Of a stretch of DNA of 64,000 nt, positions 50,959 to 63,689 are shown in pieces. The position numbers were made by a program, and so were the translations under genes. The DNA comes from Symsagittifera roscoffensis. Taxonomy: Eukaryota > Xenacoelomorpha > Acoela > Convolutidae. The notes under the pieces are model-generated. The model had not been told where the DNA came from. It searched no databases and saw only the letters and a list, made by a program, of their open reading frames with translations. The DNA lies in contig NC_087063.1 in the NCBI RefSeq assembly GCF_963678635.1, positions 12,126,368-12,190,367 of the forward strand, given 5' to 3'. Every line of letters begins with the position of its first letter. The first letter of the stretch is position 1.

Positions 50959-52416
50959 AATTAACAAAACGTTAAATAAATTATTCTAGAACTTGAGCTT
51001 CAGAATATGAAGCCTGATTTCTAATCTAATCACTTTTTCTAAAGTTTTGATAACCTTAGGCCCTACAACCAAAACGACCCCAGAATAGTGGTTTAGTTAA
51101 GATATGCTTGCGTAGAAATTAATTTCAATCAATTAGATTCAGGTATCTTGATTCAGCTTTCGAAATAACACAAGAGATCAATTTTGAACAAAATAAGAGA
51201 AAAACTTCTATTTTAGCCGACTCGTTTGAACTTCATTCAACCTTTTACTATGAAAAAGAGGAAAATAACGTTTTGAACTGTTGATTAAGATGATTGGCTG
51301 TTTAACAAACATAGTTTTTTTAAAAAAAGGAAAAATTGTCGTTCCATCATTAGAGCTTGAGCAAAACTGTGATGTATTGTTTTGAACCCACATAACCGCA
51401 TACGAAGATAAACGCGACCCTTAAGCTGAATTTTTTTAATCAAACCGATAATTTCCTCAATTAATTTGACTTTGGAAGAAAAAAGAAATATGATTTGTCA
51501 GGCATTGTTTTCTGTCCAGGGTTAAAATTTTTAATGTATATTTTATCTCAATTTCTATTTTCTGCAATGTCGTTTTTTTTTCGGTTTTTTCCGCCAGTTT
51601 TGCGGCCCGTCAAGGTCTTGCTCCAACTTTTGGAAAAAAAAACGAAATAATTAAGCTCAATATGATTTTTTCTCAAAAAACTTAAGTTTATATTGCAGCT
51701 TTTCACATAATTTCAAACAAATTCATTGGACAAGATTTTAAGTTGTTAAGAACTTAAAATGAAATAATTCAAAAATAATAATTCAAAAAGTGTTTTTCGG
51801 AGTTTTATGAGCTTTTTGAGATGAGAAAATGCTTAGCAGATCATTGTTGAAAAAAAAAATTAATCTCAAGTTATCTCGAGATATTCAGAAAATGGTCGTC
51901 TCTGAAAAAATTTATCAGTTTGAATTGCTTTTTTGACTATTGAAAAACTGTTTTGAATGTTGAAACGCAAATTCAGCGCCATCTTATTGCACCTCGAAAA
52001 AAAAAGTTTCTAGAAACTAAAAAGTTGTCCAACAAGTTTGTTAAAAACTGTTATATGTCATTTTCAAAAAAATGTCCTGAGCCTTAATTTTTACTTCGAG
52101 TGTACGCGCTTTGTTTTGCTTTTTAATAAAACGTAGCAGTCATTTAAGCCACTTTTGAAATAATTTAAAATAATCTGAAGCAGGCTTATTAGCTTAAATA
52201 ATGCGCATCTAGATAAAAAGTGAATAATTTGCCAAAAAAGGAATGCCTTCTGATATTGGAAGGCCATATGCTTGTCGATAGAACTTATGAGTCTTATGCA
52301 CTAAACGACCCGAAAATAGAAAAAATAATTCAAATGACTTCGATTTGAAAAAAAAAATCATAATTGACAACCGTATTTTAAGTAGGTTGAATCAATGTTG
52401 ACACATTTTAATTTTC
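50959..52416. other. No gene recognised
   Basis: AT-rich; only short composition-driven frames. Confidence 0.7.
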
Positions 52417-52897
52417 GTTCCGACTTTCGAAGAAAACGGAATATTTATGCTTGGTGTGTTTTTCATTCAGTCAATTTAAAGCGATCACAATAATAGTTTA
52501 TAACAAAAACTAATGTCAAAATTTAAATCAAAAATTTAGATCAAAATAATAGTCTTTAACAAAATATAAACAAATAATTTATCTCCAATCGTTTTAGCGA
52601 ATTTTTTTGAGTTCGAAAATTGCAATTTTGGCTATGCACTGGACCACTTTATGCACGCTTTGAAGATTTTTTTGCTGAAATTATAATGCAAACTATTTTT
52701 GCGTGGCGAATTATCCCGCACAACAAAATCGTTCCAAATGAAGTGAGGCTAGCTAATCGCTCGTTTTAATTTCGTACGACTCATAAATTTTTGATATTGT
52801 CCAAAATTTATAGTTTTTTTTATATTTTCTTTCCCAAAAACTATTCGATATGATTAAGGGACAATCGAAACATTCAGGGGCCATACAAACAGTCTTA
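52417..52897 (+). repeat. Family A, diverged copy
   Basis: From GTTCCGACTTTCG to ACATTCAGG...ACAGTCTT, with low similarity between. Confidence 0.45.
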
Positions 52898-53165
52898 GTG
52901 TGTTTTGGGAGAGCTCGGAAAATCAAAATGGTCGCTCTACAAAAAAAAGGTCGACAAAATGTTCCACAATGTTTGAAAAACCGTCCCCTTTAAAAAATGT
53001 TATGTACACCTCTGTTATGTTGTGACATTGGAGGTGCTTGTGATAATTTAAAAAGCTGATGAAAATCTACCTCTTGTATTGAAAGAGCCGTGAAATTAAT
53101 TCAAAACTTAATTTGAAAACAAACTGTTGAAAAATGGACAAACCTGAACACGAGTGTTTTCCAGA
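52897..53165 (+). repeat. Segmental duplication, copy 1
   Basis: This matches 54795-55062: GTGTTTTGGGAGAGCTCGG, AAAATCAAAATGGTCG, GGTCGACAAAATGTTCCACA, CTACCTCTTGTATTG, AACCTGAACAC and TTTTCCAG in the same order. It includes the tail of a Family B MITE plus host sequence. Confidence 0.7.
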
Positions 53166-53609
53166 TTTTATCCTGATTCAACCAAGCTTCTTCAAGTTAA
53201 AACAATTTCAAATTTAAGACAATCATCAGATAAATACTCTTTTTTGGAAAAAAACACGCTTACAGTAAAAGCCGTTTACCCAACAGTCCAAAATGAGATA
53301 CAAAGGTTGGCAGATTGGCAAAAAAATACGTTATTTTCGGCATAGAAAGTTTTAAGCCGATAGTATTAAGCATTGTGTCATTACAACTTCTAGCAAAAAC
53401 CGAAATTGATTGCTAGCGGACTTGTTTCTGCGCGTAGCTTTTCCAGCGAAAAAGATGAAGCAAAAATGAAGCATCTATGGGTTTTTTCTTGATTTCAAAC
53501 TGAGTGCTGGTTATAAAGTGTCATATGTTGAGATTCATCTCTTTCATCATGCCATATTTGTGTCAGAGACTTTTGATAATGTCCCTGTTATCAAAAAAAT
53601 CTGATAGTT
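53166..53609. other. No gene recognised
   Basis: AT-rich; a 63-codon frame at 53154-53345 has no recognisable similarity. Confidence 0.6.
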
Positions 53610-53985
53610 TTATGGATCGCAGGTGGGATGGGGGAGGGGGGTAGTATACATGCTTTACTAGTGCTTTTTTTAAGTTGCAAACAAAATTGTTTGGAGAAAT
53701 GAATCACTCTCGATCTCTTCGCCACCCAAAGGATCCAAATGGGCCACCATCTAGCCCGTAATACCCTTTGGTGCTGTTTTCCGATCAGTTTTTATGACCC
53801 AAATTTTTTTTAGTAAAGGAACCTTGGACGCCAATATTCTGTAACTTTGAGGGGAATTGTGATAGAAAACAACTCAATTTTTGAGTCAAACTTTCCAAAA
53901 CAGACTTTTTGGCTTTTTTCAATTTTTTTTTGAATATTTTCGAAAATTTTTCAAAAACTTAGATCCGTCCCTGCACAGGGTTAAC
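53610..53985 (+). repeat. Family B, decayed copy
   Basis: G-rich head GGGATGGGGGAGGGGGG, middle AAAGGAACCTTGGACGCCAA, end AGATCCGTCCCTG. Confidence 0.55.
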
Positions 53986-54495
53986 TTATGAGGCAGTTAC
54001 AAAATCGCATTTACAAAAAACTTAATTGTTTAAAAGGTGCCAAAAAGCAATAAATTTGAAGAGTTTGTTGTCAGAGAAGAAAATTTTCCTAACATTTGAA
54101 TTAAAGTATGACACAAGTTTTCAAAAAGAACTTTCAAAGGTATTCCTTTCCAAAAGTTCTGCTTTTATACTTTCTGGAGAACCCGAAAATCAATTGCCTA
54201 CCTGAAATTATTGACATATTTTCCAATATTTTGACACTCCAGCCGCGTCTTTGAAAATCCTACGACGCCTCGTGGCTATGATCAATCGCTACTTCTGAGG
54301 GGAACTAATCTAAGGTTTTCACAGGAGAGATCTTTTTGTAGCTGTCATTTCTTAGCTTTGAGGAAATACTTCAATCCCACTCATTTCATTGACAATTTTT
54401 TCCATCATATTTGATGGGTTTTGATGGAGAAAAAGTTTTTCAGTCTCTCTCAATTCACAAATAATTTCGTCAAAAATATTTTTAAAGCAGTGTCG

Positions 54496-54915
54496 TTATG
54501 TTGCAGAAGCGCATTTAGGGAGAGGCGGGGGGACAGGTTCACGCTTTTTCTCAGGGATTCGATCTCCTTTCCAAACAAAAAGTCCCCTTTCAGTACCATT
54601 TTCTGAAATTTATTTTTGGTTGATGACCCAATAATTTTTCTAAAGGAGCGAATAAATATTAATTTTGAAAGGGGAGCGCCAAAAACACGCAATTTTTTTC
54701 CGTCAAACACTTCCAAAAATTTGCCTAAATGTTTTTGCCTGATTTTTCAAAATTTCGACATAGAAAATATTGTCAAAAGTTTGTCTTTATAGTGTTTTGG
54801 GAGAGCTCGGAAAATCAAAATGGTCGGCCTAAAAAGAAGGTCGACAAAATGTTCCACAGTTTTTTGAAAAGCCGCCGCTCGGTAAGAAAATCCTAGATAC
54901 GCTTCTGTTGTGTTG
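54496..54915 (+). mobile_element. Family B hAT-like MITE
   Basis: The element spans 54504-54907 (404 bp), from CAGAAGCGCATTTAGGGAG to CTAGATACGCTTCTG. Its first and last seven bases, CAGAAGC and GCTTCTG, are exact complements. Flanks TTATGTTG and TTGTGTTG match at 7 of 8. Confidence 0.75.
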
Positions 54916-55062
54916 TGACGATGAAGGTGCTTTTGATATCAAAAAGCTGATGGAAAACTACCTCTTGTATTGGAAGAGTCATAAAATTAATTCAAAAATT
55001 ATACTTGAAAATAAACTGTTGAAAAGTTAACAAACCTGAACACAAATGTTTTTCCAGCAGAA
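54795..55062 (+). repeat. Segmental duplication, copy 2
   Basis: Partner of 52897-53165, about 1.9 kb away in direct orientation. It begins inside the MITE and runs into unique sequence, ending TGTTTTTCCAG. Confidence 0.7.
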
Positions 55063-56935
55063 TCTCGTGGTCCTCAAACTGAATTTGATTTGTCCGTTCC
55101 ATTTCCATTATGATAGTCGAAATATTTTTTTTCCTTCAAATTCCGAAGGGATTCAATGTGAGGGGGGTAAAAATTAGTTTGGGGTCTTGGTCGAAGAGAG
55201 CTACGGCTACCTGCTGCCGTGGGAAAACCAGATAAATAGACAGAATGCCTAGACCGGCGGGATAACTCTCAAAATATTCTGTTCCACTGGGGCTACTTTA
55301 GTCTCCTTTACATGCAGTTCATCACGCGTCGTGAACACATTCAATTTTTATGCTTTGTTAGCGAAACAATTTGATAACGGGAAGTTAAAATCTGAATCAG
55401 GGTTGGTAATGAGTTATTATATCCGGTGATTAAATTCAAATTGCCGTCTAAAAATATGTGAACGGGGTTTTACAAGTGCAAGTGAAATATAAATAGTAAA
55501 ATTTCGGGAATCTGACTTTTATTTTGTAAAAGGCAATAAAATATTTACGACATAGACACCAATTGGTAAATGGCTCACGTTTTGTACAAAAAATGTTTTC
55601 CTGTGTTGTTATAGCTCCACTTCATTCAGAAAAAATCAACCAATAGGAGATGAGAACTTCGAATGCATTTCAACAATATTTTTATCCAGAGAGAAAACCC
55701 GAATTCTCAGACAAAATCATCTATCCGCATTCAGTTGATTAGTTTTGAAAATTCGATCTTTCTGCAATGAGAATAGTCCCTCTTACAGATTGCTTCAAGG
55801 GTCTGCTGTGAACCACTAATGAAAGGATGGCCGATTGGCGCTGAGGCGTATGGCATTGAATTACCTTTACATTTTTTCGGATTTTTTAAAAACTTACTCT
55901 GCCCCAAATGATTTATAGGAACGCCACAGAGCTATATGAACGCGAGGCTCGTTTTTGGATGTAATATGATGATTTTGTCTGAAGTATTTTGTCTAGCAAT
56001 ATAAAATAAATGGTTTAATGATTTTTAGGAGTAATTTTGAATAGGATGTTTTAAGCAAGACGCGCTTTTTATAGGTATAATATTCAAAACCAACTTTCAT
56101 ACTTTCATCAACATACAGAATACGGTATTTGGATTAAAGTTGGTTCCCAATATATTATCGATTAGAATAGTGTGATGTCTAAAACAGTGTCTTGTCCGTT
56201 TTTCTTTATTTTTACCAGGTGGTATTAATTCTCAAAAATTGAACTAATGCCTTTTTTATTGTTGCCTTACATTTACGTATTCAATTATGATCAACATGTA
56301 GTTAAATCTTCCAAATAGAAAAAAAATGTTTCAAAAAATAGTTGTTTATCAGTTCTAAGTTATTTGGATATATATTTTTTGAATTGAATACAGGGAATAA
56401 AAGTGCAAGCTGCAAATTTGCAATCAATATCAGCTTTATATGTATACCTAGTCAGATTTATGTACGTCAATGAAAAGATAAACCGAATAGTGCATTTGTT
56501 TCCATCCTCGAGCTCTTTTGAAATTCTGTACACGATAATAGCCCGCGGTTGAAACTTTTGTCAAGAGAGACCAAAAATTTAATCAAAATCAGCCCCTCCA
56601 ATTCTAATCACATTATTTCAGTTTTTCCGAGGCGAGGTTCTCATATTCTCATAGCTTCCCATTTTTCTATTGATATACGGTAAAGCCTGAAGGTCTTGCT
56701 TTGTTAATTGAAAATGAGACGTCTGCATTGAATAACCAAACCAATTGAACATATCAACTTTCACTATAATGCCACCAAAAAAATTGATGGGTTGACACAA
56801 AGGGGACGAAACAGTAAATAGAAAGGAAAAAAAATTACATTATTCTCTCCAGCACAAACCAAAATGAACTCTGTGATATGCCAACACGAAATTTCTGGTT
56901 GATTTAAAACGTTTACGGAGTGGGTACAAAATGTT
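55063..56935. other. No gene confirmed
   Basis: A GC-richer patch at about 55185-55350 and a 60-codon minus frame at 56618-56800 stand out, but neither shows a family motif or good splice sites. Confidence 0.5.
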
Positions 56936-56939
56936 TCCG

Positions 56940-57222
56940 CGCAGTAGCGGATTTGAGGGAGAGGGGGGGGGGGTTAGGAGATGGCTTAGGATTATTTGGT
57001 ATTGTTTTAAGACCTCCATTTACTCCAAAAAATGCCTAAAATGCATTTTTCGGCCTGTTTTTTTTTTTCAAAATATACTTGCGGCGCAAACAATTTGACC
57101 AAAACAGGGTCTTCTTAGTGTTTTCGGAGAGCATGGAAAAAGAACTACGTCGAACTAAAACAAATGGACTAAACCTATACCCCCTTCGAGAAAAGAAAAT
57201 CCTAGATCCGCCCCTGTTCACA
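56940..57222 (+). repeat. Family B MITE copy
   Basis: CAGTAGCGGATTTGAGGGAG to AAAATCCTAGATCCGCCCCTG. No 8-bp duplication is evident, so one flank may have changed. Confidence 0.65.
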
Positions 57223-58040
57223 AACGTATTTATACATTCTTGATACACAAAACTACTTGTAACAGGGCCAAGTTTCAGAGTCAAGGGTTTTTTATCGGAA
57301 AAATTAGCTAAATTTGCATTCTCAAATCAACAAATTGTTTTTAAAAAGATCGCAAATATTTTGGGATTGATCGTAAAATTTTGAGCTCAGGGCCTCATTT
57401 TGTTTTGTTTAACGTGCTGGTCAAAAGTCGGAATTTATCCGAAGGTACAAAAAGCCAACTATGCACAAAATTTTAAGTATTTTCGTGCAATTTGGAGCAT
57501 TTTACATAGCGCATCACTCCACTACACGGGGGGAGGGGGCAAAAATTATTCCTGTAGTTTGATCGAAGAAGCATTCTATTGTTTTGTAGACCCTATAAAT
57601 TATTGCTTTAATTTGAACTCAGGATTTCAAATTCTTCAATGAGGCGCAAAAAAATGTCGATCGTCAATTTTCTCGAATGTGTAAACCGCCCGTCGACTCC
57701 AATATAACAAACATGCTACTCGTATAACTGCAGATATATGATAATTGTATGAATGGAAATTTTTGTAAGGCAGAGATAAAGCTCAAAATCCAGTTGTTGA
57801 GAGTTTTGAAATCAAATTTTCACCTACAGGCCTGAACAATTGTGTTCTCTCTAGCCTTATGGAAAAAATTTGTCCATACTCTTCCCTAACATGTAAAATT
57901 GCTAGACATAGAAATCCCATACAACGAAGAAGGCTAGTCATACAATTCTTCCCCAATATTTTAATGTCATGGTTTTAATTGCGTTTTATATGATGCGTTT
58001 ATATCTCAGAAAGTTCGTTATTTGTCCGGAATAATAAAAA
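57223..58040. other. No gene recognised
   Basis: A fragment near 57400-57520 has a diverged Family A flavour (GGTCAAAAGTCGGAATTTA). Otherwise nothing. Confidence 0.5.
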
Positions 58041-58584
58041 GACTGCTCGTATCAGGGCGAAGCCCTGAATGTTCCGACTGCATTTTAAGGTTTATTGAGC
58101 AGCAGTAATACATAAAAAAAAATAAATGAAATAAAATAAAATGAAATTTTTTTTCTAAAATATGAATTTTTTTTATGAAAATCTTCCCCCCACACGCCAT
58201 ATAAAGTACAAAAAGATAGATTTTGTTCCTTGTAACAAATCAATCATCACAAATAAACTTCGTTCAACCAATTTGGAACGATTTATAAGACGGATTAAAT
58301 CTCATCTCGCTTACTCGTTAATAGCGCGAATTATATTGCGCGTTAATTGTCCCAAATTGGTCAAAATGGCCATAATGGCAATCTTTAAACCCTCATAACT
58401 TTACGAAAAATGATCACAGGTGAAATATTTTTTCAAATTTAAGCTCAGGACAACAATACCTTTCGAATGATATAAAAAAATCCCATCAAAAAAGGTTAGA
58501 AAAGAAAGTCGAAATTTGTCTGAAGGAAAAAAAACCCACCCCGACCACAAATATTCCGTTACTTTCGTATCGAAAGTCGGAACA
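58041..58584 (-). repeat. Family A repeat, complete
   Basis: GACTGCTCGTATCAGGGCG to CGTATCGAAAGTCGGAAC, with all three hairpins. Confidence 0.82.
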
Positions 58585-58699
58585 ATAACGTAAGAAAAAT
58601 GCCAAACAATTGATCATGAAGAAATTCTTTTTGTTCCGTTCATTGAAAATGGGGAGAAATTTTGGATTCGGGTGTGTTTTAGTGTTTTTTTTTCTCTTT

Positions 58700-59225
58700 T
58701 GTCCCACGCAAAATCAGGTATCACAAATAATTATCTGACCGGTTGAAGTCATTTGTCCATATTAAAACCCTTACAGTCGTATTTCGATAGACGGTAAAAA
58801 AATTGAAAGTTTTTCCCATTGTCGAGAAAAACGGGTTTTTATTTTTTTTTCGGTACACTTTTGAGCGAGTAAAGGCATCGAGTAACAATCTTTATATGAT
58901 AGTTTACTTTTTTAGGCTGAAAAATACCTAATTTTACTATACAAAAACTAAATTTTTAACTATTTTTTTTGTCAATAAAGGTTTTCTGAAAAAAAAAATA
59001 AATTAGAAAATTTTAGAAAAAAAAAATTTTTTTTATACTTTTACCAATTATGTCTACATCAGTATTTTTCTACGCATTTGTATAGTACTTGAATCACACT
59101 ACGCACTGAAAAAGAAACTACTATGAGAAGAAGAAACGAAAAAAAAAACTTTTTTTTATGAGTATGGCTGGAGCATTATGTGCTACTTACACAGCAACCG
59201 GCTATCCTTGTTTTCTTTTGCCGAT
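58700..59225 (+). repeat. Family D repeat
   Basis: Its head GCAAAATCAGGTATCACA and its tail TATGTGCTACTTACACAGCA then CTTGTTTTCTTTT match the copies at 20.7 and 25.3 kb. Its middle matches 1-400. Confidence 0.55.
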
Positions 59226-59524
59226 GTTTTCTGGATTCTGATACTTATTAAATGGTATCCAATAAAAGTTTCAAATCAAATTTGTTTGAATTTAGATTGT
59301 TTTATCAAATCCTTTTTACGTTCCAAACTGAATAGGTGGTGACTCGATATGAGGTTAATTTTCTAAAACTGATTACTGCGCGCCATATCAAAGAGGCTGC
59401 ATAACTTTTCCGTAGGGTAGATTTTGAATTTTAGGGTAGAATGACGCCCTTACCTCTGCATCCTTAATGATTGAACGGATCTATTTTGCTGCATTCTGAT
59501 CAGCCAAAAGTTCGACCTACTTAT
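59226..59524. other. No gene recognised
   Basis: A strong donor-like AGAG|GTAAGG occurs on the minus strand near 59459, but the flanking block (CAGAATGCAGCAAAAT) recurs near 28172, so it is repeat DNA. Confidence 0.5.
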
Positions 59525-60090
59525 TGTTCCGACTTTCGTAACGAAAAAAAAGTGGAATATTTGTGCCCCTGGGTGGATTTTTTTTCTTCACGGAATAACG
59601 GAATAGGGTGGGTTTTTTTCTTCAGACAAGGTTCGACTTTTTAGCTAGCTATTTTGACAGGTTGTTTTTACATCATTCGAAAGCTTTTGTTGTCTTAAGC
59701 TTAAATTTTAAAAGATATTTCACCTATGATCGTTTTTCGTAAAAGTATGGGGGTTTAAAATTGCCATTTTGGCCGATTTGGGACAATTAACGCGCAATAT
59801 ATTTCGCGCCATTAACGCGTAACCGAGATTTCATCCGTCCTATAAATAGTTCCATATTATTTCAACGAAGATAGTATGCCAAAATTAGTTTGTTTAAAAG
59901 AGCAAAATCTATCATTTTGTACTTAATATGGCGAGTGGGTGAATGTTTTCACAAAAAATCTCAAATTTTTTTTAGAAAAAAAATTAAATTTCTTTTAACA
60001 TATTTACATTTTCCATGCTATTACTGCTCCATAGACATTAAACGGCAGTTGAATGTTTTACGGCTTTGCCCTGATACGAGCAGTCTTGTT
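59525..60090 (+). repeat. Family A repeat with duplicated internal segment
   Basis: GTTCCGACTTTCGTAACG to GAGCAGTCTTGTT. The GGAATA..GGGTGG..TTTTTTTCTTCA segment near its start is partly repeated. Confidence 0.75.
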
Positions 60091-60290
60091 CAAGTAAACA
60101 ACTACCCCCGAACATATTTTAATTTAACATATTTTAACATTTTATTTTATTTTAACACATTTTATTTTAACATATTTAAATTTCCCATGCTATTACTGCT
60201 CCATACACATTAAAAGGCAGTTGGAAGTTTTACGGCTTTGCCCTGATACGAGCAGTCTTGTTCAAGCAAACAACTACCCCCTTTCTTTCA
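60025..60290 (+). repeat. Tandem duplication of a Family A tail plus flank
   Basis: CCATGCTATTACTGCTCCAT ... GAGCAGTCTTGTTCAAG.AAACAACTACCCCC occurs twice (ending near 60109 and 60281), so the tail and adjacent host bases were duplicated together. Confidence 0.75.
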
Positions 60291-60424
60291 TTAAAGCTCC
60301 GATTTAACAAAACTGCTTGTATCAGGTGGTAGTTTCTGAGTATACCGGCTACTTTTTGTGTACGCCATTTAGTTGTTGGCAAAAGAAGAACAAAGTTTTT
60401 GACCGATTTTGAAAAAAAAAATAT

Positions 60425-60747
60425 TGTTCGGACTTTATTAACGAAAGTAACGGAATATTTGTGCTCGGGGTGGGTTTTTTTTTCTTCAGACAAGTTTCGA
60501 CTTTTTAGCTAGCTATTTTGACAGGTTGTTTTTACATCATTCGAAAACTTTTGTTGTCTTAAGCTTAAATTTTAAAAGATATTTCACCTATGATCGTTTT
60601 TTGTAAAGTTATGGGGGTTTAAAATTGCCATTTTGGCCGATTTGGGGCAATTAACGCGCAATATATTTCGCGCCATTAACGCGTAACCGAGATTTCATCC
60701 GTCCTATAAATAGTTCCATATTAGTTCAACGAAGATAGTATGCCAAA
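60425..60747 (+). repeat. Family A repeat cut by the assembly gap
   Basis: It is nearly identical to the copy at 59525-60090 up to TATGCCAAA, where the N run begins. The missing part is probably the rest of this copy. Confidence 0.8.
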
Positions 60748-60947
60748 NNNNNNNNNNNNNNNNNNNNNNNNNNNNNNNNNNNNNNNNNNNNNNNNNNNNN
60801 NNNNNNNNNNNNNNNNNNNNNNNNNNNNNNNNNNNNNNNNNNNNNNNNNNNNNNNNNNNNNNNNNNNNNNNNNNNNNNNNNNNNNNNNNNNNNNNNNNNN
60901 NNNNNNNNNNNNNNNNNNNNNNNNNNNNNNNNNNNNNNNNNNNNNNN
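60748..60947. other. Assembly gap (200 N)
   Basis: Exactly 200 N, probably a placeholder size. Translations across it are meaningless. Confidence 1.
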
Positions 60948-61879
60948 GATTTGATGAAAGAGTCTACACAAAAGCATTGAACTTAGGACTTATTGATAAT
61001 GAAAGGAACCAGGCATATTTGATAAGAGTTTTATTCGTCGAAAAACGGTTCGAAAAACTCAAAACGGTACAAAAAAACTCAAAAATTTTTTGATCTAAAT
61101 TTTTGCAGCAAATTTTTTTAATGTAACATTTTTTTTACTAAAAATTACTCGATGATAAACAATGATAAATAAGTTTACGTGAGTACAATTAAGATTTACA
61201 GCCTAAATAAAAACTTATTCACACTATTATGAGCCTGCTCGCTCGCCTTTTTTGCTCTAAATTGGATTCAAAACCAAAAATTTCAAACCAGTTTTCTCAA
61301 CACCGAGAAAATTTTTTGGGAAATTTTAAATTTCGTTTTAACACGAATGAAAAGTTTTTAATTGAAAAAACTAAAACATACCCGAAAACAAATTGCCGGA
61401 ACAATATGATATGTCAATTGAGTTTTTCTCCGTTTTACGTCATGCGGGGTTCGAATATTTCATTTCCTGCAATTCTGGACAAATGAAACGTGCTAGAATT
61501 TCAAAAATCACTCCCAAATGAGGTGAAGCAGGCTAGTTCGGCAATGTATTTCACATTGTGAGGGATAAAGTTTTATCGCTATGTATTTTCCAGGGAAAGT
61601 CGCAAGCTTTTTGCAGTGTGAGATACAAAGAAATTCAAATAGTTAAGCTCAGCTTCGCATTACTTGCTGTCATACAGAACAAAAAAGCCGCTCAGTAAAA
61701 ACAAAAAACAATCAAATATAACAAAAAAAAAACTATATCTTTCAGAACAAAAAAGGTTATATTTGAAACAAAAACATGCCAAGACAGTAGTGTGAAGTTA
61801 ACATTGAAACATAATTTAACAATAGAATACCAAAAACGAAAACACCTCAGCAGAAACCTTTTACGTCGAAAAAAAATCA
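60948..61879. other. No gene recognised
   Basis: AT-rich. The block GCTCGAAATTGGATTCAAAACC..TTTCAAACCAG resembles 7430-7475, so it is partly repeat. Confidence 0.5.
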
Positions 61880-62300
61880 ACAAGAGTTAAGACACATAAA
61901 AACTCCCCTTCACCTTCACACATACAAAAACGCTCGCTAAATGGAAAAAAATTATGAACCTAAAAAAACCGGAAAAAATCAATAAAAAATCAACCACGCG
62001 CACACAAAACATTTTTTTGGTAGAAAGACCCAAAATGAGGCAACTAATCCGATACATTATGTGCCGAAACCTATCAAGCCGAAAAAAAAGAAAAAAAAGA
62101 AAAAAAGGAATTTTAACAAACCGAGTTGGTAAACTTACAAACAAAAAAAAACAAATTTCGAACATGCCAGAAATTTCAAACGCTATAATTATATCTGTAG
62201 CAGTATATATATTTTCAATAAAATTAACAAATGTTGCTGCCAAAATTAACACAAGCGAAGCGGAGCTTCGCACCACTTGCAATAAAACAAAACTGAAATT
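61880..62300 (-). repeat. Family C repeat fragment
   Basis: It shares AACAAA..GAG.TGGTAAA.CTACAA and AAGCGGAGCTTCGCACCACT blocks with 2721-3720. The Lys-rich frame on the plus strand is repeat translation. Confidence 0.5.
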
Positions 62301-62559
62301 TTTTTAAAGGCTGGAGAAAACTAGATTAGCAAAATCTTTCTGATGTCTCAATAAAAACAATTTGTTTTCTGGTGTCTCGATGTGGAACAAAAAAAAGTGA
62401 TTTTAAAAATAGGACTTTTTGCTAAACCCCAGTTGTTTTTTTTGCTGTAATAAGTAGAAAAGAAAATTTTTGAGATTTTGAAGTTTTCCCAAAGACATAT
62501 TTGCCAAAAAGGAGTCGCCGCTTCTGCAGGAACAATTCTTGCAGCCGGTTTTTTCAATT

Positions 62560-63370
62560 GATTTTCTCATCTTAAATATCATAGAGTCTAAAAAATGGTC
62601 AAAAATTTATCAAAATTCATAATTTTTTTTCGCAAAAAGCTGGTTGTGTTCGCTTTAGACGAGAAGAATCTTAAAACCGGTTGTTTCGATTAAATGTACG
62701 ATATCAAGTACGGCACGATAGTTAGCGAGAGTGGTCCAAAAAAGGTTAACAAATCAAAAATTTTGACTTTTCGGAGAGTCATTGCTTTCTGTGAAAAATA
62801 TTGCGTAGTTGCTTATGCAGAAAGAGTTCAGGCAACCTGAAGTTTCAATTGAACCCAAAATTTCAGATTTGCGATAGTCGTGCTCGAGAAAAGTCAAAAG
62901 TTTTCGAAAACCGGTCAAAAAGTCAAAACTCTGACTTTTCCGAGAGCCATAAATTTTGGTGTCAAAAAATTTGGGCGTAATAGAATATAAAAAAAAACTC
63001 CAATAACAGAAAATATTTCTATCTCTAATAGAAATATAAAATCTCCATCATGGCCGGGTAGTTTTTAAGATTACTCAAAACTGTTTAAGAAAAACGGTCC
63101 AAACGTAAAAAATTTCTACAAATTAAAAACTTTTTGCGAGCAAATCTTTGCGAGTGGCCGCTAATGCAGAGGAACTTTCAATTACCCGTTATTTCTATTG
63201 AATCCTCAGTCTCAATCTTGGGAGGTTAGTTTACAAGAAAAGCAGAAAGATTCAAAAAATGGTAAAAAAATCAAAAATTTAACTTCTCTGAGGGCCATAA
63301 TTTTAGTTGCAAAAATTTAAATTTGGGAGGGGCTATTTTCGAGAAAACAGTAAAAGTCAAAAAATAGGTC
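62560..63370 (-). repeat. Family E diverged tandem repeat, inverted
   Basis: The reverse complement shows ACGCCCAAATTTTTTG, TTATGGCTCTCGGAAAAGTC, GACCGGTTTTCGAAAAC and a GGGTTCAAT-like block in the same order as 9660-10620, in about four units. Confidence 0.6.
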
Positions 63371-63689
63371 AATTGTTCACCCCATAGATATTTTCGAAGG
63401 CTCTGCAGAGGGGTATTCAAACATAGGCTAGGGCAGTAAGCAGGCAGACAGGGAAAAAACGGTCTTTCAGTTGGCAGCACTGTTTTAGAAAACAGTAGAA
63501 GTTTCTGAGAAAAACTAAAGCTTTGGCAGAAAGTGGAAACTATCTCACACAAAAACAAACTAGAGGTAAAAGTTTCAACAAAACAAGTGGTGAACATACA
63601 ACTAAACTAAAAATTTTGGAGAGGTCTAATAAAAATGTGTTGTCTTGAAACAACCAAAAAATAGGTAAATAAACCAATAAAAATAGACC

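Noticed and set aside
55185-55350. GC-richer patch that might be a 5' exon or promoter
   Set aside because: No long frame, no initiator or splice evidence.
56618-56800. 60-codon minus frame of fairly balanced composition
   Set aside because: No splice acceptor, no family motif; could be chance or an old element piece.
60726-61093. Frames spanning the N run
   Set aside because: Artefacts of unknown bases.
61954-62307. 117-codon Lys-rich frame
   Set aside because: AT-rich Family C repeat DNA; low-complexity Lys/Asn runs.
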